This document shows positions 41,136-45,708 of a stretch of DNA of 45,708 nucleotides, piece after piece (the first letter of the stretch is position 1; every line of letters begins with the position of its first letter). The DNA lies in NCBI GenBank assembly GCA_003531585.1, contig DQFX01000077.1:21582-67289 (forward strand), in the 5' to 3' direction. The translations under genes and the position numbers were made by a program. The stretch is from Oscillospiraceae bacterium (GTDB taxonomy: Bacteria; Bacillota; Clostridia; Oscillospirales; Ruminococcaceae). The notes beneath the pieces are model-generated. The model was given only the letters and a program-made list of their open reading frames with translations. It had not been told where the DNA came from and made no database searches.

Positions 41136-41417
41136 ATGATTAGAATTGATTTACAGTATTTCGCTCATAAAAAAGGTATGGGTTCTACCAAGAACGGCCG
41201 TGATTCCGAGTCCAAGAGACTTGGCGTTAAGCGCGCTGACATGCAGGTAGTATCCGCAGGCAGCATTCTCGTTAGACAGAGAGGCACACATATCCACGCT
41301 GGCAACAACGTAGGCAAGGGTTCTGATGACACTCTGTTCGCTCTGATTGATGGAACTGTAAAGTTCGAGCGCCTCGGCAGAGATAAGAAGCAGGTTAGCG
41401 TTTACGCAGCTGACTAA
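41136..41417 (+). CDS. rpmA: 50S ribosomal protein L27, with Prp-cleavable extension
   Basis: This 93-residue large-subunit protein reaches the peptidyl-transferase centre. It has the N-terminal extension MIRIDLQYFAHKKG found in Bacillota, in which Prp cuts between the aromatic residue and the alanine (F|A) to free the functional AHKKG end; the rest (GSTKNGRDSESKRLGVKRADM, RQRGTHIHAGNNVGKGSDDTLFAL) is typical. AGGAGG lies upstream of the ATG. A bidirectional terminator follows 23 bases after the stop. Confidence 0.98.
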   Translation: MIRIDLQYFAHKKGMGSTKNGRDSESKRLGVKRADMQVVSAGSILVRQRGTHIHAGNNVGKGSDDTLFALIDGTVKFERLGRDKKQVSVYAAD

Positions 41418-41440
41418 TTTCTGCAATCTCATTAATCAAC

Positions 41441-41472
41441 TAAGCCGGATTGCAAAGATCCGGCTTAATTTT
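41441..41472. terminator. Bidirectional terminator after rpmA
   Basis: TAAGCCGGAT (41441-41450) and ATCCGGCTTA (41458-41467) make a perfect ten-base-pair stem followed by ATTTTT. It separates rpmA from obg; no strong promoter was seen in the 67 bases between it and obg, so read-through may feed obg. Confidence 0.9.
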
Positions 41473-41539
41473 TATCCGGGGAGAGTAATATTTGCCCTGG
41501 AACGTGAAATAACAAACAGAGGAAAGCGAGGCGGCATAG

Positions 41540-42814
41540 ATGTTTGTTGATAAGGTAGAAATATCCATCAAGGCAGGGAACGGCGGCAATGGCGCGGTGA
41601 CATTCCACCGCGAGAAGTATGTGAATGCCGGAGGTCCCGACGGCGGCGATGGTGGAAAAGGCAGCGATATCGTTTTTGTCGCTGACGATAATCTTTCCAC
41701 ACTGATCGACTTCCGCTACAAAAGAAAATATATTGCACCCGACGGCGAGCCGGGCGGTGCGAAGCGCTGCTCCGGCAAGTCAATGGAGCCTACGGTGATA
41801 CGCGTACCCCGCGGAACCATCGTTAAGGACGCGCACACCGGCAGAATCATGGCGGATATCTCCGACGACGAGCCGGTAGTCGTAGCAAAGGGCGGCAGAG
41901 GCGGCTGGGGAAATTCCCATTTTGCGACCCCTACGCGCCAGATCCCGCGTTTTGCGAAGCCGGGTTTCCCTGGCGAAGCCTTTGACGTTGTGCTTGAGCT
42001 GAAGCTCCTTGCCGACGTAGGCCTTGTTGGCTTCCCGAACGTAGGCAAATCCACGCTGATAAGCGTAGTAAGCGCTGCGAAGCCGAAAATCGCAAATTAT
42101 CACTTCACGACCCTGACCCCGGTGCTTGGCGTTGTGAAGCATGGGGAGCAGTCATTCGTAATGGCGGATATCCCTGGTCTTATCGAGGGTGCGAGCGAGG
42201 GCGTAGGTCTCGGACACGCGTTTCTGCGCCATGTGGAGCGCTGCCGTCTTATCGTACACGTGGTCGACGTATCCGGCGTTGAGGGCAGAGACCCCCGAGA
42301 CGATTTCGAAAAGATAAATCAGGAGCTTGCGAACTTCTCCGAGGATCTCGCAGAGCGGCCGCAGATCGTTGCAGCCAACAAATCCGATATGGCAACCGAG
42401 GAGCAGGTAGCCGAATTCCGTGAGTTCATCGAGTCCAAGGGACTTCCGTTCTTTGCGATTTCCGCAGCTACTACTCAGGGAACCGACGCGCTGATGGACT
42501 GCGTAGCCGAGGAGCTGTCAAAACTCCCGCCGCCCAAGCGTTTCGAGGTTCAGCCGCTGACCCTTGCGGAGCTCGAGCAGCTTGAGACCGAGAAGCACAG
42601 CTTTAAGGTCGAGAAGATAGACGGAGTTTACGTTGTGGACGCTCCGTTCCTTGCACCGATTCTCAGCACCTGCAATATGGAGGACTACGAGAGCCTCCAG
42701 TACTTCCAGCGCGTGCTTCGCTCGAGCGGGATAATCGACGAGCTGGAGGCGCAGGGTATCCAGGAGGACGATCTCGTCTCCATATACGATTTCGAGTTCA
42801 ATTACGTGAGATAA
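41540..42814 (+). CDS. obg: GTPase ObgE/CgtA
   Basis: This essential GTPase acts in late 50S assembly and stringent/stress control. The 424-residue product has the glycine-rich Obg domain (about 1-158: KAGNGGNGAVTFHREKYV, GPDGGDGGKGSD). The GTPase domain has P-loop GFPNVGKST near 164-172, DIPGLIEGAS, NKSD and an SAATTQG loop. The C-terminal OCT domain (about 340-424, ending EDDLVSIYDFEFNYV) is of the Bacillota type. GAGGAAAGCGAGG lies ahead of the ATG. It follows rpmA as in most Bacillota and begins a run of closely spaced genes to yebC. Confidence 0.97.
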   Translation: MFVDKVEISIKAGNGGNGAVTFHREKYVNAGGPDGGDGGKGSDIVFVADDNLSTLIDFRYKRKYIAPDGEPGGAKRCSGKSMEPTVIRVPRGTIVKDAHTGRIMADISDDEPVVVAKGGRGGWGNSHFATPTRQIPRFAKPGFPGEAFDVVLELKLLADVGLVGFPNVGKSTLISVVSAAKPKIANYHFTTLTPVLGVVKHGEQSFVMADIPGLIEGASEGVGLGHAFLRHVERCRLIVHVVDVSGVEGRDPRDDFEKINQELANFSEDLAERPQIVAANKSDMATEEQVAEFREFIESKGLPFFAISAATTQGTDALMDCVAEELSKLPPPKRFEVQPLTLAELEQLETEKHSFKVEKIDGVYVVDAPFLAPILSTCNMEDYESLQYFQRVLRSSGIIDELEAQGIQEDDLVSIYDFEFNYVR

Positions 42815-42850
42815 TCTGTAGGAAACCCCAGCGGCTTCCGAGGTGCGAAT

Positions 42851-43546
42851 ATGAATCTGATCAGCGTATTACTTCAGCAGCTTGACCGTTCCTCGCCGGG
42901 CAGCGTTGAAACGGCTAAGCAGGTCATTGGCATGTTAAACGGAGCAGCACCGGAGACGGCGCTGTTCTTCGGCGACGATACGTACACCCCGCGGCTGATA
43001 TCCGAGAAGTTCGGGTGCAGACTCTGCGCTGCCCTGACAGACGAGCAGCGCGCCGAGCAGGGAAAGGCGGCAGGTCTTGACTGCTGCGCAGTTCAGCAGT
43101 TTGAGCTTCCCGGCGGAAGCTACGACCTGATCTGGTACAACGGAATCGTTGAATTCGATGGAGTTACGCAGCGGCTTGAATTGCTGCGCGACAAGCTGAA
43201 AAAAGGCGGCACGCTGGTTTACCGCAACGTTAGCTGGCTGACGGAACCATCTCCGGATACTAAGGTGTTCTGCCAGCGCAGGTTCGGGCAGATACTGCCG
43301 CTTGACAGGGTGCTTGTCCTCGCGAAGGAGCAGGGCTGGAAGGTGCAGGATTTCTACATTGCGCCTAAGTCAGACTGGAATGCGGGGTACTACACTCCGC
43401 TTCTCGCCGCCGCCGAAAAGTACGCGGGCGTCCACAAGGAGGACAGCTCGGTATCGCTTGGCATGAGCGAGCTTCGCAAGGAGGCGGGGATTTTTGAAGC
43501 GCACTGCGAGGAATATAGCTGCGTATATTACATACTGAAAGGTTGA
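42851..43546 (+). CDS. Methyltransferase-like protein without a clear SAM motif
   Basis: The 231-residue product is not one I can name. Its middle (about 75-140) resembles a Rossmann methyltransferase, with the strand-turn SYDLIWYNGIVEFDG and RDKLKKGGTLVYRNVSWL, as in SAM-dependent enzymes after motif I. The first glycine motif (ExGCGxG) is replaced by ALFFGDDTYTPRLIS, so SAM binding is doubtful. It has many cysteines. It is set 36 bases after obg and four bases before mrnC, so it is translated with ribosome-maturation genes and could be tied to that process. Confident coding sequence, uncertain function. Confidence 0.7.
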   Translation: MNLISVLLQQLDRSSPGSVETAKQVIGMLNGAAPETALFFGDDTYTPRLISEKFGCRLCAALTDEQRAEQGKAAGLDCCAVQQFELPGGSYDLIWYNGIVEFDGVTQRLELLRDKLKKGGTLVYRNVSWLTEPSPDTKVFCQRRFGQILPLDRVLVLAKEQGWKVQDFYIAPKSDWNAGYYTPLLAAAEKYAGVHKEDSSVSLGMSELRKEAGIFEAHCEEYSCVYYILKG

Positions 43547-43550
43547 TGGA

Positions 43551-43952
43551 ATGGCGTTACCAGTATTGACGGAACGTGAAGCGGGGGCGTACAGCCCTAA
43601 TGTTCTTGCGTTCTACGGCGACTGCGTTTATGAGCTGCTGGTGCGGCGTGAGGTCGTGCTTCGCGGCAACACCAACGCCGGGAGGCTCCACGACCTGGCG
43701 GTCGAGCAGGTGCGGGCTTCCTATCAGTCCAGGGCGGTCGACGTTATCGAGCCTATGCTTACTGAGAAAGAATCCGATATACTCCGCCGCGGAAGAAACG
43801 CGGGAGGTATCTCGGTCCCAAAGAGCGCGAAGCCGTCCGAGTACCGCAGGGCGACCGCACTGGAGGCTCTGTTCGGGTATCTCAGCCTTTCGGGGCAGCA
43901 GGAACGTATTGAGGAGCTGTTTACGGCGATTTGCGAGGCTCTTCCGGTCTGA
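43551..43952 (+). CDS. mrnC: Mini-ribonuclease III
   Basis: This 133-residue endonuclease matures the ends of 23S rRNA in Bacillota. It consists of a lone RNase III catalytic domain without dsRNA-binding domain: LAFYGDCVYELLVRR with the conserved aspartate, LHDLAVEQVRASYQSRAV, DILRRGRNA and the YRRATALEALFGYLSLSG motif with the conserved glutamate. Length fits the family. AAAGG stands ahead of the ATG. Its position after obg and the methyltransferase-like gene supports a joint ribosome-maturation theme; in many Bacillota mrnC instead follows cysS. Confidence 0.92.
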   Translation: MALPVLTEREAGAYSPNVLAFYGDCVYELLVRREVVLRGNTNAGRLHDLAVEQVRASYQSRAVDVIEPMLTEKESDILRRGRNAGGISVPKSAKPSEYRRATALEALFGYLSLSGQQERIEELFTAICEALPV

Positions 43953-43970
43953 ACGCGGAGGTGTATTCCC

Positions 43971-44861
43971 ATGACCAGAAAGGAAAAAACAGATAAGCTC
44001 CGCAGCATACGGCGCTGGCTGCTGGATATCCTGATAATTATTGCTGGATCCGGCGTGTACGCACTGGGAGTTCATTGCTTCACGGCGCCGAATAACATCG
44101 CGCCCGGCGGAGTTACGGGTATTGCAACGATAATCAGCTTCGTGACGGATCTTAATGTCGGTACGCTTATCGCTGCGATAAACGTGCCGCTTCTCATCGC
44201 CGGATTTGTTCTGCTTAACAAGCGGACGATGATAAAGACGTTGATTTCAGTTGCGGCGCTTTCCGTAATGACCGACTACCTTTTTAAGGACGTTCCGGTG
44301 TACATTGCGGACAACGGCGGCGGGATCCTGGCTTCAATCTTCGGCGGGCTTCTGATGGGTGCCGGCATCGGCATCGTGTACGTCCGCGAGGGAACGACAG
44401 GCGGCACCGATATCGTCAACAAGATAATCAACAGGTTCAGACCCGAAATAAAGCTGGGACAGATATCGTTCCTGGTAAATGCGGCTGTAGCCGTCAGCGG
44501 CTATATCGTTTATAAGAACCTTGACGTTGTAATGTACGCGATAATCGCTGTTTTTGTGCAGGCAAAGGTGATTGACGTGCTGGTTTACGGCGGTCTCGAG
44601 GGGAAATTCCTGATGATTTTTTCAGAGAAGCCGCACGAGATATCCGAGAAGCTCCTGAAGCAGAAACGCGGAGTTACGCTGCTCCACGGCGAGGGAGCCT
44701 ATTCCGGCGAGGAAAAGCTGGTCGTGTGCATTGCAGTACACAAGAACGAATATGTAAAGGTAAAGCGGATCGTAAAAGAGATCGATCCGGACGCTTTTGT
44801 AATTATAACCGGCGCGAGCGAAGTCCTGGGAAAGGGCTTCCAGAGGCTGGATCAAAACTAA
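43971..44861 (+). CDS. YitT-family membrane protein with DUF2179 domain
   Basis: This 296-residue protein has five to six membrane helices (YitT_membrane/DUF161, about 15-210) with FTAPNNIAPGGVTGIATII and the GGLLMGAGIGIVYVREGTTGGTDI repeat typical of the family. A C-terminal cytoplasmic DUF2179 domain (about 215-290) carries RGVTLLHGEGAYSGEEKLVV. Function is not known; a transport or signalling role is often guessed from the fold. A GGAGG site precedes the ATG, 18 bases after mrnC, and yebC follows after 20 bases. Confidence 0.93.
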   Translation: MTRKEKTDKLRSIRRWLLDILIIIAGSGVYALGVHCFTAPNNIAPGGVTGIATIISFVTDLNVGTLIAAINVPLLIAGFVLLNKRTMIKTLISVAALSVMTDYLFKDVPVYIADNGGGILASIFGGLLMGAGIGIVYVREGTTGGTDIVNKIINRFRPEIKLGQISFLVNAAVAVSGYIVYKNLDVVMYAIIAVFVQAKVIDVLVYGGLEGKFLMIFSEKPHEISEKLLKQKRGVTLLHGEGAYSGEEKLVVCIAVHKNEYVKVKRIVKEIDPDAFVIITGASEVLGKGFQRLDQN

Positions 44862-44881
44862 TAAAACAAGGAGAATAAGTT

Positions 44882-45634
44882 ATGTCAGGACATTCAAAAT
44901 GGAGTACGATCAAGCGTAAGAAGGGCGAGAAGGACGGCGCAAGAGCAAAGGTTTTTACAAAGATCAGCCGTGAGATCCTCGTATGCATCAAGGAGACCGG
45001 CAGCGCTGACCCCGCTAACAACTCCAGACTCTACGCCCTCGTGCAGAAGGCAAAGAGCAACAATATCCCGAACGACAACATTGACCGTCTGCTGAAGAAG
45101 GCTGCCGGCGGCGCAGAGAAGAACGACTATGAGGACTGCGTATACGAGGGCTATGGTCCGAACGGCGTTGCAGTTATAGTTGAGTGCCTTACCGATAACA
45201 GAAACCGTACCGCAGGCGAGATCCGTCATTACTTTGACAAGTTCGGCGGAAACATGGGCGCTACCGGCTGCGTTGACTTCCTGTTCACGCTGAAGGGCGT
45301 TATTGTTCTTGACAACGAGGACGGCGACATCGACGAGGACAAGGCAATGGAGGATATCCTCGAAGCAGGCGGCGACGATTTCAGCTTTGAGGACGGCGTT
45401 GTTGAGATAACAACTGATCCTTCCGCTGTAGCAACCGTTGCTGAGGAACTCGGCAAGAAGGGCTACAAGGTTGTTTCCGCAGAAGCAGAGCAGGTTCCCT
45501 CCACATACACGACCCTTACCGACGAGGATCACATCAAGAAGATGGGTCTGCTGCTGGAAGCCCTTGAGGACAACGACGATGTTCAAAATGTATGGCATAA
45601 CTGGGACGCTCCCGAGTCTGACGACGAGGATTGA
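44882..45634 (+). CDS. yebC: YebC/PmpR-family protein
   Basis: YebC proteins were long annotated as transcription regulators; newer work on bacterial family members links them to translation of proline stretches. The 250-residue product has the signature SGHSKWSTIKRKKGEKDGARAK at the N-terminus, NIPNDNIDRLLKKA, YEGYGPNGVAVIVECLTDN-type core, and GCVDFLF in the middle, with an acidic C-terminus (DNDDVQNVWHNWD). Length is normal. AAGGAG is placed before the ATG. No terminator was seen in the remaining 74 bases before the window ends in the inverted repeat. Confidence 0.96.
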   Translation: MSGHSKWSTIKRKKGEKDGARAKVFTKISREILVCIKETGSADPANNSRLYALVQKAKSNNIPNDNIDRLLKKAAGGAEKNDYEDCVYEGYGPNGVAVIVECLTDNRNRTAGEIRHYFDKFGGNMGATGCVDFLFTLKGVIVLDNEDGDIDEDKAMEDILEAGGDDFSFEDGVVEITTDPSAVATVAEELGKKGYKVVSAEAEQVPSTYTTLTDEDHIKKMGLLLEALEDNDDVQNVWHNWDAPESDDED

Positions 45635-45690
45635 TCCCTGGTTTGCAGCTGATTTAATGCTCCGGCGCTTTGATCGCATTTTACTTACAT

Positions 45691-45708
45691 AAGGTCACCT
45701 CTAAAAAC
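45691..45708. repeat. Right copy of the 18-base repeat inverted at both window ends
   Basis: AAGGTCACCTCTAAAAAC is the exact reverse complement of 6-23. Preceding bases differ between the two sites (CATA here; ATTAA reading outward from ysxC), so the shared sequence starts abruptly, as expected for the end of a dispersed element. Confidence 0.75.

Noticed and set aside
1..45708. CRISPR arrays, prophage, rRNA and tRNA genes
   Set aside because: No regularly spaced repeats, phage structural genes or RNA gene signatures were seen on reading both strands.

Overview
This window looks like a chromosomal piece of an anaerobic, Gram-positive bacterium of the class Clostridia, probably Oscillospirales/Ruminococcaceae. 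The evidence is the family content and synteny: lon-ysxC, rplU-prp-rpmA-obg with an N-terminally extended L27, mini-RNase III, PepF, a PdaA-type de-N-acetylase, YitT/DUF2179, a DUF815 ATPase, and an IlvD that looks like the oxygen-sensitive [4Fe-4S] type. Lineage is inferred from gene content, since no rRNA or tRNA gene was found. Both ends of the window stop inside the same 18-base sequence in inverted orientation, so this is probably a whole contig cut at a dispersed repeat.

Layout. Positions 28-4059 (minus strand): ysxC, lon and an acyltransferase-like membrane protein. 4139-7279 (plus): dus, DUF815 ATPase and a metal/cobalamin-type binding lipoprotein, converging on and overlapping pdaA and ldhA (minus, 7258-9001). 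9070-13993: a two-component system followed by two unrecognised membrane proteins. 14149-18631: DHH phosphoesterase, then tyrA, a membrane protein and pepF. 18642-22114: an unusual kinase-like ATPase protein just ahead of a second two-component system. 22345-23770: a seemingly AT-richer insert with a sigma factor, a membrane partner (putative anti-sigma factor) and a probable recombinase remnant, bounded by strong terminators. 23826-30395: alr (minus), then a plus-strand run of LCP-like protein, LUD protein, manA, ROK glucokinase and ilvD. 30428-31824: M50 metallopeptidase and AIM24-like protein. 31866-37390: an ABC export operon (ATPase, giant CARDB-repeat surface protein, FtsX/MacB permease) under a promoter that carries a near-perfect 18-base tandem repeat. 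37483-40323: iron alcohol dehydrogenase with an attenuator-like leader, and a MATE transporter. 40354-45634: L21 leader, rplU, prp, rpmA, obg, a degenerate methyltransferase-like protein, mrnC, yitT and yebC.

The genes are mostly housekeeping (ribosome maturation, proteolysis, cell-wall precursor and amino-acid synthesis) with interspersed signalling and envelope modules. Many promoters share a TGTGn extension before the -10 box. The least ordinary items are the ABC-CARDB export operon with its tandem operator, the two-stem leader of the alcohol dehydrogenase, the orphan kinase-like ATPase, the two-component operon carrying two unknown membrane proteins, and the sigma/recombinase-remnant insert. 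I saw no CRISPR array, prophage, complete insertion sequence, rRNA or tRNA. The only gene-free stretch above 300 bases is 22115-22435; it holds a terminator and the sigma-factor promoter. All claims come from reading the sequence; no database search or folding calculation was run.
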